DNA of 64,000 nt from assembly GCA_047967505.1 (NCBI GenBank), contig CM106538.1. One strand, given 5' to 3'. The position numbers and the translations under genes were made by a program. How positions within the stretch are numbered: the stretch's first letter is position 1; each line of letters begins with the position of its first letter. The notes below the pieces were generated by a model. It was not told the origin of the DNA and searched no databases. It saw nothing but the letters and a program-made list of their open reading frames with translations. Positions 34,653 to 43,997 of the stretch are shown one piece after another. Source of the DNA: Dipteris shenzhenensis. Taxonomy: Eukaryota; Polypodiophyta; Polypodiopsida; Gleicheniales.

Positions 34653-35265
34653 GACATAGCTCATGAGCTATGTCGATGAGGGTCAAAATTTCTATAGTAG
34701 ACTTATTTTTCCATCCCCTCTGACATACCTCACCGGCAAGCTATATCAGAGGGGGGTCAACATTTTTATAAAATATACATTTTTCCATTGTCCTCCAACA
34801 AAGCTCATCAGCGAGCTATGCAAGGGAGGATCAATTTTTTTGTAATGGATACTTGTTTCCATACCCCTTCCACTTAGACTTTCGGTGGGGTATGCTAGAG
34901 AAGATCAAATGTTTATAATGAATACTTGCTCTTCCATGTGCAAGCGGCTACAAACGTTCCTCCTCCAACCTAGAGTGAATAGCTAGGGAGGGAGTGCCAA
35001 TTCACTAGCCTAAAATACATCCTCCATAATGACTATTTATGCTAGTTATGGAATAAGGCCGCTATATTTTTTTACCCCTCTCAGCATAGCTCATGAGTGA
35101 GCTATGCTAGGAGGGGAGGAAAGTTTCTAAATTCATTAAAATATAGGCCCTCTCCTAGCATAGCTAGCCAGTGAGCTATGCTAAGAGAGGGAAAATTTTT
35201 TGTCATTCTAAAAAAATAATGAATGCATCTAACATAGCTCGCTGGCAAGCTATGCCAAGAGGGTG
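34653..35265. repeat. array of about eight hairpin-forming repeat units
   Basis: Each unit is an inverted repeat of the form CCCTCTN + AGCATAGCTCA + loop + TGAGCTATGCT + NAGAGGG. Units lie at about 34653-34674, 34715-34754, 34791-34830, 34865-34905 (weak), 34958-34993 (weak), 35075-35116, 35148-35191 and 35233-35254. The first has perfect 11 bp arms (GACATAGCTCA). The sixth has 11 bp arms with a 4-base loop plus outer CCCCTC/GAGGGG. AT-rich spacers of 20-80 bp, often with TCAAAATTTTT or ATAATGAATACTT words, separate them. Palindromic subterminal repeats of CACTA-type DNA transposons are a known parallel, but no transposase or terminal repeats were confirmed. Confidence 0.85.
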
Positions 35266-35299
35266 CCTTAAAAACATTGCAAATGCTACTATGTGGATA

Positions 35300-35600
35300 C
35301 ATCCAACCAAGAGAACTAGTTTTCTCATCCACAATTGGAGCCATATCGTTTCCCCATTTTGTTTGCATCTCCCCTTTCCATTTCTTCATGTCATCCTGCA
35401 TTTGGGCATGTAGGCTTTAGAGCTCATATTTTTTGGTTTCTCTTAGCTTCTTCTATAGGCATTCAATCTTAGCATCTTGCATTTTGCATACCTCTTTGAC
35501 TATTAATATGCATGCCTTAATAATTTTGTCCTCCACCTTCTCCATCTTAGTCCAGATGACACTATACTTCCACTTCTTTTCACCTCTTATTTTCTAGTCT
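35300..35600 (-). pseudogene. unidentified degenerate frame with coiled-coil character
   Basis: The minus strand reads in pieces such as KMEKVEDKIIKACILIVKEV, then KMQDAKIECL, then MQDDMKKWKGEMQTKWGND, with stops and shifts between them. The regular charged/hydrophobic spacing suggests a coiled coil. It lies upstream, on the same strand, of the degenerate frame at 32760-33700, with the hairpin array between them, so both may come from one former gene or transposon. No family recognised. Confidence 0.35.
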
Positions 35601-36165
35601 TGTGGATTCCCCATTGTTCCTATTTGGTGGGCTCTCTCTTTGCAGAAAGTGTTCAAGTGCAGAAGTTGTTCTCTCACATTATTGTGTGTTTGTTGCATCC
35701 CGGAGTGGCCTTCAAGCATGATGGTTGTCCTTCCTTCCTTTTCCCCTTTCAATGGCACATTTTTTGCACTTTTCTTGGATTGGGTCTTGATCTTCTTGGA
35801 CTACTTTGTTTCTTGCAGGTCTTAGATGGGAGCTAAGGGCTCACAAGGCCATGGGGGTAGGTGCAACCCATGAGACAATAGCTCACAGGGGCCTAGGGGA
35901 AGGTGCAATACATGGAATGGCATATAGAGGCATGGTACAATGGAAAAGTAGCTCACGAGGCTTGAGGCCTAGCAGAATGGTGCCCTCGCACACAGCAGCT
36001 AACTTGACTAGTAAATGGGTTTGTAGAAGGTCCATGACCAAGACGGAGCAACGACCAAGAGGGGAAGCTAGGCAAGATTCAAGGATAGCTGAAGGGTGGG
36101 CTATGGGTTGGTGAGGTGGGCTGAAGCATGGTGGGGGGTTTGAGAGGTGGCATGGGTGGGATGAG

Positions 36166-36168
<3 letters not shown>
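35601..36168. other. no recognisable gene
   Basis: Short overlapping frames only, with no recognisable protein. Confidence 0.4.

Positions 36169-36230
<62 letters not shown>
36169..36230. repeat. (GA)n microsatellite
   Basis: An uninterrupted GA run of about 30 units, likely to vary in length. Confidence 0.97.
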
Positions 36231-36235
<5 letters not shown>

Positions 36236-36369
36236 ATTGCAAATGCATATTCGGAGTGGAGTGAGAAGATCACTACGCAATGTTGAACCTCTACAATGTA
36301 ACCCACTCAACCTAAGTTCAAACATGGAGTCCTAAATCCCATTAACAATTTGTCTTCTGCAATCATGTG

Positions 36370-37925
36370 GAAAGATGCAAATGCAAGGAATTGAAGGGCA
36401 ATACCTTCTTAGTGCAACATGAAGCTACTTGGGAATTATACAACCTTCCACTAGGAAAGAAGGCCATAGTAAACAAATGGGCTTACAAAGTGAAGTACAA
36501 TCCAGATGGAAGCATTGAAAGATACAAAGCAATATGGTCAAGACCATGATGAAACTTATGCTCCAGTAGCAAAGATGGATTCCATATGGTTCTTGATATA
36601 GCTAGTGACACTCAGCAAATGGAATGTGTACCAGCTATATGTCAAGAATGCTTTTCTCAATGGTTACCTAGACGAGGAAGTCTACATGCAACAACCAATA
36701 GGCTATGTTGAGCTAGGGAAAGAGAATCAAGTTTGCCATCTCAAGAAAAGTCTCTACAGCTTAAAGCAAGCACCCAAAAGTTGGTAAAGCAAAATTGACA
36801 AGTATATTGCTAATTTGGGATACATGAAGTTGAACTTTGTAGCAAATCATACTCTCTACTACAAAGTACTTGAATCGACAAGTATTTTGCTAATTTACAA
36901 GTATGATCATACTCTCTACTATAAGGTTTAAGGGGAAGACATTACTATTGCACTTTTGTACGTAGATGATCTGATTGTGATCAGAAGTAATGATAGCTTT
37001 AGCAAGAAGTTAAAACAATACTTATCTGTAGAGTTCAACATGAAAGATCTTGGACTTATGCACTATTTCTTGGTATTGAGTTCTAGAGAGACTCAGATAG
37101 CACCTTCATGAGTTAGCTAAAATATGTTGATAGTCTCCTGAAGAAGTATGATATGGCAGATTGCACAATTGCAACCACCCCCACAGAGTAGAGTTTGAAA
37201 ATTATAAAAGATTCAAAAAAGCCTACTGTCAATGTCAGGTACTATCGGCAGCTCATCGGATCTCTTATATATATGACTATCACATGGCTGGATATTTGTT
37301 ATGTAGTAAGTTCACTAGCACAATTTATGGAAAATCCAAAACAGCCTCACTAGAATGTAGCCAAAAGAGTCTTGAGATACATCAATGGTACAAGATAGAT
37401 TGTAATAGAATGCAAAGGAATTCATCCAAAGCTCCATGGATACTATGACAATGACTATGCCAGAGATCATGAAACCAAGAGATCAACATAGGGATATGCA
37501 TTTTTCCTTGGTAAAGGTGCTATATCATGGTTGTCAAACAAACAACCAACTATTTCTTTGTCTTCAATTGAAGCAAAATATAGAGCTTTCACTACAAGTG
37601 CATGTGAACCTATATGGCTCAGAAGACTATTATAAAAAACAAATTAATTTGATGAATCAAAGCCAAAAACAATATACCACGATAATTAATCAGCTCAAGC
37701 ATTGGCAAAAAATTCTAATATATCACTCCAGGACAACATAGCACATTGATGTTAGAGAGCACTTCATCAAAGAAAGAGTGTTACTTTTGGTGACATCACA
37801 CTGCAGCATTGTGATAGCAAAGAAAATGTTGCAGAAATCTTTAACAAACCACTTGGCAAAGAGCTTTTTGAGAAGCATCGACAAGCTCTTGGTTTGATGC
37901 AAAGGAAGGACATTGCCTAAAGGGG
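36370..37925 (+). pseudogene. copia reverse transcriptase/RNase H relic, plus strand
   Basis: The reverse transcriptase starts with TWELYNLPLGKKAIVNKWAY and goes on with [30 protein letters not shown] and the intact catalytic ALLYVDDLIVI near 36950. RNase H-like remnants follow to about 37920, ending near FNKPLGKELFEKH in another frame. Numerous stops and frameshifts run throughout, heavier than in families A to C, so this is an old copy. Near 36815-36915 a segment carrying GACAAGTATWTTGCTAATTT and CATACTCTCTACTA is duplicated. No LTR was delimited, although AAAGGGG followed by TGTGATGG at 37920 could be a PPT/LTR junction. Confidence 0.82.
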
Positions 37926-38063
37926 TGTGATGGAATGTAATACTCAGTCCTTCTTCGATTCCCCAGAATCATCATCTTGAGGGAAGGCCTACTTCATGAT
38001 GTTGATCTTGAGGGAAGGTGTTGAGAAACCATCTTAACATCATGTGTTAAATATTGGGCATAG

Positions 38064-38217
38064 CACTACAGAAGAGCTAGTGTACTTCAAAGACGCAGTT
38101 GACAAGCCAAAATGGCAAATTGCTATGAATGAAGAAATGGAAGCTTTGTACAAAAAAAAGTTCACATTAGAATGCACTAGAGTCCCTAGCCATACATTTA
38201 AGCATGGAAATAGGTAA
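38064..38217 (+). pseudogene. copia reverse transcriptase N-terminal fragment
   Basis: An open stretch with FKDAVDKPKWQIAMNEEMEA matches the start of the copia reverse transcriptase region, followed by a divergent LYKKKFTLECTRVP. It overlaps in content the N-terminal part missing from 36370-37925 but lies downstream of it, so it is displaced or from another copy. Confidence 0.7.
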
Positions 38218-38514
38218 ATTTTATTAGGTCACATATCTACTCCAATCCATGGTAGATACAATTCTTAGTGTCAAGGGGATTACCTCAAAACATTTAGTGT
38301 ACCATGTGCATTCAAATGAGTGTTTTTAAATTTAAATTTAGAGAAAATTTTAACAAGATTATGATTACAAGAGGGGGTTTTGATGCAACATTAGGAAAAC
38401 ATTTGTTAGTTCATTAGTAAAGAGGTATAGTTTTATTCGAGGGAAATTTCAGTTGGAGGATTTTTTAATACCCCTTGGATGCATGTGATGACAAAATATG
38501 AAGAGAGGAGATGA

Positions 38515-38660
38515 GAAGAGTGGAGATGAGGAGAGTGGGCATAGCTAGAGAGCACACCACAAATGACTAACTGCACAATAGATTTAGTTTTAAAATGAAG
38601 AATATATACAAACCCCTCTCAGGTTTAGGGTTAGGGCATCTAGCCCTCCTTTATAGCACT
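38515..38660. repeat. dispersed repeat, copy 2 (with 15666-15815)
   Basis: Shares GAGTGGAGATGAGGAGAG, GAGAGCACACCACAAATGAC, ATATATACAAACCC, GGTTTAGGGTTAGGG and TATAGCACT with the 15.7 kb copy. Confidence 0.7.
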
Positions 38661-38849
38661 GTATGCCATGATGGTAGTCGTAAGAGCATAATTAGTAGTT
38701 TCAATTTGAATTGGTTTTCCTTTTTGAGCATATGTCAATCTGGCTGGTGGTCTACTTTCCCTAGTAGATCGTCTGAGTTGATGTTGCTCTGGCACTCTTT
38801 CTCTTCTTCATCAACCTTTTCTATAGGTGATTGAGTATTCAGTGTGTTG

Positions 38850-39527
38850 ATCTCCTAAGAATTTGATGTTTTCCATTCCGATTCTAATATTACATCTCTG
38901 GAGATGATGACCTTTCGGTTGATGGGATCATACAACTTGTATGCTTTGCTTGCTTCATTATAGCCAACCATGATGCATTTATGTGACTTTGCATCCAATT
39001 TTCTATGCGATGATCATCATGTATGTGGGCATATGCTATGCAACCAAATATGCAGAGATGCCCAATGCATGGCTTGTGTCTAGTGAATGCTTCATAAGGT
39101 GTCATATCCTAGATTGGTTCGGTCGAAAGCCAATTAAATAACTAGTTTATAGTGGAAATTGCTTCTGTCCAATATGGATTCAGAAGATGCTTCTCACATT
39201 GAGCATTGCTCTAGCACTGTCTGCTAAAGTATCCTTCTTCCTTTCAGCTCTTGCATTCTGTTGAGGAGTGTACATGTGAATTTTCTTCAAATGCCATTAC
39301 TTCTACAAAGTTCATGAATGCTGAAGACATATATTCACCTCCTTTGTTTGATCTTATGACTTTTATCTTTCTACATGTTTGGTCTTCTACCATGGCTTTC
39401 AATTCTTGAAATCTGGAAAAGACTGCAAATTTCCCTTTCAAAACGTAGACCCAACAATCTCGATTGTAGTTGTCGATGAAAGTCAAATAGTAAAGTGAAT
39501 CAATGATGCTCTGGGTATGGGCATAAC
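38850..39527 (-). pseudogene. copia integrase relic, truncated by the LARD-like element
   Basis: The minus strand encodes YYLTFIDNYNRDCWVYVLKG, then FQELKAMVEDQTCRKIKVIR, then NKGGEYMSSAFMNF (39561-39244), and, after frame breaks, MTPYEAFTRHKPCIGHLCIF with GCIAYAHI (39105-38890). The second catalytic Asp of the DD-E triad is changed (IDN for IDD; later RSNKGGEY for RSDNGGEY). The upstream end of the domain stops exactly where the LTR at 39528 begins, so the later element cut it. The rest of this copia is not next to the far side. Confidence 0.8.
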
Positions 39528-39698
39528 TGATAGCAGAAGTGAGAGAGAAAGGAGTGCACATGATATAGCTACCTATACACTAAGTGTATTGAACATGAAA
39601 CATGAAGATATACATGTGAGAACCCCTAGGGTTAGGGTTACGATTAGGGTTTTCCCCTATGCCCTATATGGATAGTGCAATTTACACTATCTTTAACA
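39528..39698 (-). repeat. 3' LTR of the LARD-like element (171 bp)
   Basis: On the plus strand it reads TGATAGCAGAAGTGAGAGAG ... ATCTTTAACA. It includes AGGGTTAGGGTTACGATTAG, a telomere-like block, near 39632. A second copy of its first 60 bp or so lies at 43606. Confidence 0.78.
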
Positions 39699-39707
39699 CC
39701 CCCTCTT
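39699..39707 (-). other. polypurine tract of the LARD-like element
   Basis: The minus strand reads AAGAGGGGG directly before the LTR start TGTTAAAGATAG. Confidence 0.75.
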
Positions 39708-40705
39708 AAATTGCACTGTGGGTAAGAAGAGGGTGCATGTACAAGACCTGTTCGTGGATTTTGTTTGGCACATATGATATCATCCAAAACTGAAAAATGC
39801 AGGGTCAAAGAAGACTGCATCGTTGGTGTGGATAGAGTGATCCAAGGGTTGGAAATCTAGGGCTGAAGGTGCAGATATGGTACACTCATCTACTGAAGAA
39901 GAGGCCTATAAAGCTGACAAGGTATGGTGGCATGTCAAAATTGTATGCTCAACTATCATGAGCTGAAGGTTGTCTAATGTGTGCATGGCTAAACATCCAT
40001 TGGCATGGAATGTAGCATCTGTTGTATGCTCATCGAAAAGAAGCTGATAGTGTAACAGGCTAGAAGCTTGAAATACAACTAAAAAGTCATAAGATGTCCC
40101 TGAGGCATGTGAGGTGCTGAATACTAATGTAGGGATCAATCTATAGTCCGAGATCCAACCACTAATCTGCATCATGTAAGGGCTATATAGTATAGCCATA
40201 AGTGCATGATGAAACACTGAGTCTCCCCAGGTTGTGCTATGGCTGAATCTGAAGATGTCCATTGCACAAGGGTAGGACCGCATTGATGCATAAGTGTCCT
40301 TGTGGTGAGGAATGATTTGCTGATCGAAAGAGGTGGTGAAGATAACTGGATCCAAGGATGCAAAGCGGCATGATTGAGCCGGTGTTGGAATGTCTTGTAG
40401 ACTGATTTACTAATCTGAAGTGCTAAAGGGAACTGTGTCTAGGGTATGCTCTCTGTCAAAGGTGAAAGCATCAATGATGGATGCTAAAATGGAATCACCT
40501 AAAGAGATGGATGCACTGTGGCATAAATCTCCGCATGCGATTGGAGATGTGAGTGCCTTGGATTGAGTACTTACCTGCTAAATCACTGCATGATCACTAA
40601 ACTCCTGCTGAGTATCTGCATCTATGGTAAGATAGGAGTTGGATCCATGCATGAGAGTGATGGCTGTGCATCACAAAAATCAATATGAATTGACATCGAT
40701 GGGAA

Positions 40706-40917
40706 TGCCTCGTGCTGAGGACTTACCATCAAATATGCCTCGTGTTGAGGGCTTACAGAGCTGAATGTGCCTCATGCTGAGGGGTTACCGCCAAATGTGC
40801 CTTGTGTTGAGAGCTTACCGAGAAGTGTGGCTCATGCCGAGGGCTTATTGTCAAATGTGCCTCGTGTAGAGGGATTACAGAGAAGCGTGCCTCACGCTGA
40901 GGGCTTATGACAAATGC
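40706..40917. repeat. minisatellite, 30-32 bp unit, seven copies
   Basis: Units start at 40706, 40736, 40768, 40798, 40828, 40858 and 40888 with TGCCTCGTGCTGAGGGCTTA or close variants. Unit tails alternate between a CAAA-ending type and a GAGAAG type, giving a 60-62 bp higher-order period. No open frame spans it. Confidence 0.93.
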
Positions 40918-43592
40918 ACATGAGTCAAAACTGTGGGTTGATCCATTTATGCTAACAAGTGGAGCATCTGCATCTAATCTCTCAAGGCCAATGAGGCTCG
41001 AGTCAGTGTCATAAATCGGTACATACCCTATGGCAATAAATGGTCAAAGAAGCTTCTCTTTCCACTCATGGATCTCGTTCGGAGTCATGACTGGTGTATC
41101 ATCAACTGTGTGATGTGAATAACTCCATGCTAGAGGCGGTCTAGTGCTCTGTGCAAAAGGCTTACTCATGAGAGGGTCTACCATGAGAACACTAAATAAG
41201 AGCTGCCACTGGGGGGCCTATGCTAAACGGTCAAAACCAAGTCATGTGAGAATGTATGTGTGCCAAGGATCAAACCTGTAACGTAATGATGAAAACTGCA
41301 TGTCGGGATAGCCAAAAGGCTATACAAGGCTGATGTGTATGCGTGTAGGAATCGGTACCAAAAATAGTCAACAAAAGTGATTGTACATGGGTGGCATGTG
41401 TGTGTGGAATGTGCAATAGTCCTAAATCTGAGAGGAAGATCACTCTGCCAAGTGTCACACTGAGGTGCTGAAATGCCAAATGCCAAGAGAATTGAATTGG
41501 TGTTAGTGTGTGAATGTATAAGTATACCGATGATAGATCTGATCGGACTAATGCCAGGCGAACGAATCGGGTAATACGGCAATGGATTACTTGGCTTGGT
41601 GGAGTTGGATCTCCTCTATGGCAATGCTAAGTTAGACTACATGTCGAATCACAAAACGTAGCAAAATGAGTTTTAGTTTGTTCATTTTATGTGGTCGATG
41701 CACTACAATGGATTAGGAGGTGGTTCCAATGACGCGGATTTAATGATGCTAACCTGTGGAAATGTCAGATGGTAGATCTGAGTGCTCAAGCGTAGCGCAT
41801 GAGTTGGCAAGAGATTTTTCTTTTTGGAGCGCTACAAAATTCCATCGTGATCAAAAGATACGGCTCTTGGAAGGATTACCCAAATTTTGATCCCAAGAAG
41901 GCCCAAAAATATTGATGTGGCCTGTGGTGAGGTGGCACTGTGTGTCACGTGCAGCTGAAGGGCTGCGCCTGTGGAGAGGAAGGTGTGCCTAGTAGGTACA
42001 TGCTGATGTGGCATTGTTGTCGTATAGGTAGTTGAGTTGGTAGAAGATGGTTCCATTGACATGCTGAGGTGGCCACTGATGATTGTACAAGGTGACATGG
42101 CACCTGATGACATGGCTAGGTGTTGTGCATTGTTGATGTGGCAATGTCTTGTGTTTGATAACATGTCACTAGGGCTTATGTGGCTTGTGAGATGATGATG
42201 TGGCATTAGGGAGCAATTTGGTGATGTGCCACATGTGGTTTGCCTACGTGGACTGCCTCTTGATGACATGGCAGTGAGCTAGCAGCTTTGCTGAGATGGG
42301 TCAGCTATCATGGTGCACCTGGGTTAGTGTGAACCCTTATCTATTGCCACGTGTCACTATTTGGGACTAAGGAATCTGAGAAGATTGCAACGGAATCAAC
42401 AAGTTTCCATCCACGGATATGTTGTTGGGCTCCCATTGGAGACTTCATTGGCGTGGCGGAGCACATTTGCTGAGTTAGTTGGGGAGGTGTAGATTGCATG
42501 TGTCATTGGGCCGAGGGGTAGAGTCATCGTTGAAGGCGACTTGTGCATAGGTAGAGCCTGGAGCTAGTGGCTTGGAGCTGGTTGTTGTAGCCATTGGAAG
42601 GCAGATGGAGCCATTTTCTCACCGTAGCCATTGAAGTTGGGGGTTGTGAGCTATACTTTACATGTAGAGGTCGTGGTGGAGGAAGTCGTTGAGGCCCGTG
42701 CGTTGTTTGCCAATGGAGGCATTTGTCGATGGCTGAGTTGCATGCTTGGCTGGAAGCCTTGTTTCTTGAGGTTGTGGGAGCCGTTGAAGCCTTGCATGCT
42801 TTGGAAGTGTAGCAGGGGCGAATCGTGATGCTGGGGCAGATCTACAGCCGTGAATGGCATTGTTTATGTGCATTGCTAAATCAACCGAGTAGCCGTCGAG
42901 GTCGAGTGCCGATTGGAGCTACTGGTCGTATTGCATTGCTGGAGCACAATGGCTTTGGCCATGTAGGAGAGCTGAGGGGTCATAGAGGAGCAATGTTGAG
43001 TCACCTAGTTGTGGAGGCTTGCTAAGCCGGCTTTCTGAAGGGTTGTTATGGGGCTTTTACATGCGTTGCTTCTATGGAGTTGGCTATGGGTGTTGCATGC
43101 AAGCCTACGATGCTTAATTGCTGGTTGTAGACCTTGTAGAATCTCCGAGGATGAACTTCAAGGGTTGCTATTTCTTTTTCCTCAAACTCACTCTTGACTC
43201 CTAGAAAGAAACTCTTAGGAACTGAGAAACTCCCGGAGATCTCTCAAAGCCTTATCTCTGTCTCTCAAGGTTTTCTCACTGAGAGAAGAACAATCCAACT
43301 CACCTGAAATGGACCTCAAGAATGAATGGAATCACTCAAGAGACTATAACTCAAGCTCCAAGAAGCAAATTCCTGAGTTTTTAAAACCAAAATGGAGAGG
43401 AGATTGAGATCTACACAAAGAGCTGAAGAAGTTGTGAAGATGCATTAAGGAGAGGGCTTGTGCCTCAACGGAGCAGGGGCTTATGCCTTGATGAAGCAAG
43501 GGCTTTCACTCTCTCTGACGGAAATCTCTCTCAATGGAAGATGCCTCATGGAAGGAGGGCTTGACACTCATGAAGGGAGTGGGAGCACCATA

Positions 43593-43605
43593 GGCTCTAA
43601 TACCA
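43593..43605 (-). other. primer-binding site of the LARD-like element, one mismatch
   Basis: The minus strand reads TGGTATTAGAGCC, differing from the consensus PBS at one C-to-T position. It abuts the TGATAGC LTR start at 43606. Confidence 0.8.
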
Positions 43606-43775
43606 TGATAGCGAAAGTGAGAGAGGAGTGCACACGATATAGCTACCTTGTACACTAAGTGCATGCTACCTATACAGTCAGAGAGGGAGAGAGAGAGGAG
43701 TGCACATGATATAACTACCTGTATACTAAGAGAGAGAGGAGTGCACATGATATAACTACCTGTACACACTGTTTC
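43606..43775 (-). repeat. rearranged 5' LTR with a threefold repeated inner segment
   Basis: After TGATAGCGAAAGTGAGAG, the word GAGAGGAGTGCACATGATAT with the following ACTACCTGTAYACT occurs three times (about 43620, 43715 and 43735-43770). The outer part present in the 171 bp LTR (AGGGTTAGGG block and TTTAACA end) is missing. Confidence 0.78.
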
Positions 43776-43985
43776 AGTCTTCTGCATATCCTTACTTAGA
43801 AGGAACATATTCTCAGGTTCATTTGCAAAATGACTCTGACATGAATGTCCACCGTGATGATTTTCTCTAGCTCTGCTAAATTGACCTCCTTGGTCGTATT
43901 TCTTCTTGAGACAATGTCTTTCATAGTGTCGAAACTTATGGCAGTAGTTGCACTGAATGTTTGACACGTTGGTCGATACATTCCC
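43776..43985 (-). pseudogene. copia gag C-terminal fragment with zinc knuckle
   Basis: The minus strand encodes NIQCNYCHKFRHYERHCLKK, a complete CX2CX4HX4C knuckle, followed by a basic tail and NEPENMFLLS. It is cut on one side by the LARD-like LTR and on the other by family C sequence at 43998. It may belong to the same copia as the integrase at 38850-39527, but protease and pre-integrase are missing, so the two do not flank a simple insertion. Confidence 0.75.
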
Positions 43986-43997
43986 TCTTTCTTGTTG

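Larger units (their letters stand above)
39528..43775 (-). mobile_element. large LTR element without protein-coding capacity (LARD-like)
   Basis: On the minus strand: a rearranged 5' LTR (about 43775-43606), a PBS with one mismatch (43605-43593), a 3.9 kb interior, a PPT (39707-39699) and a 171 bp 3' LTR (39698-39528). No gag, protease, integrase or reverse transcriptase is recognisable inside. Frames such as 40355-39906 (149 codons) and 42269-41832 match nothing I know. The interior carries a 30 bp minisatellite and a zone of TGATGTGGCA-like words (41915-42290). The structure fits the large retrotransposon derivatives described in plants, which depend on enzymes from other elements. Confidence 0.75.

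Noticed and set aside
34653-35265. Hairpin array as rho-independent terminators or a bacterial insertion
   Set aside because: Surroundings are plant repeats, the hairpins are not followed by consistent T runs, and there are about eight in a row.
36169-36248. Ser/Leu repeat protein encoded across the GA run
   Set aside because: The frames exist only because (GA)n has no stops; it is a microsatellite.
40706-40917. Regularly spaced repeats as a possible CRISPR-like array
   Set aside because: Units are contiguous and degenerate, without unique spacers, in plant nuclear DNA; this is a minisatellite.
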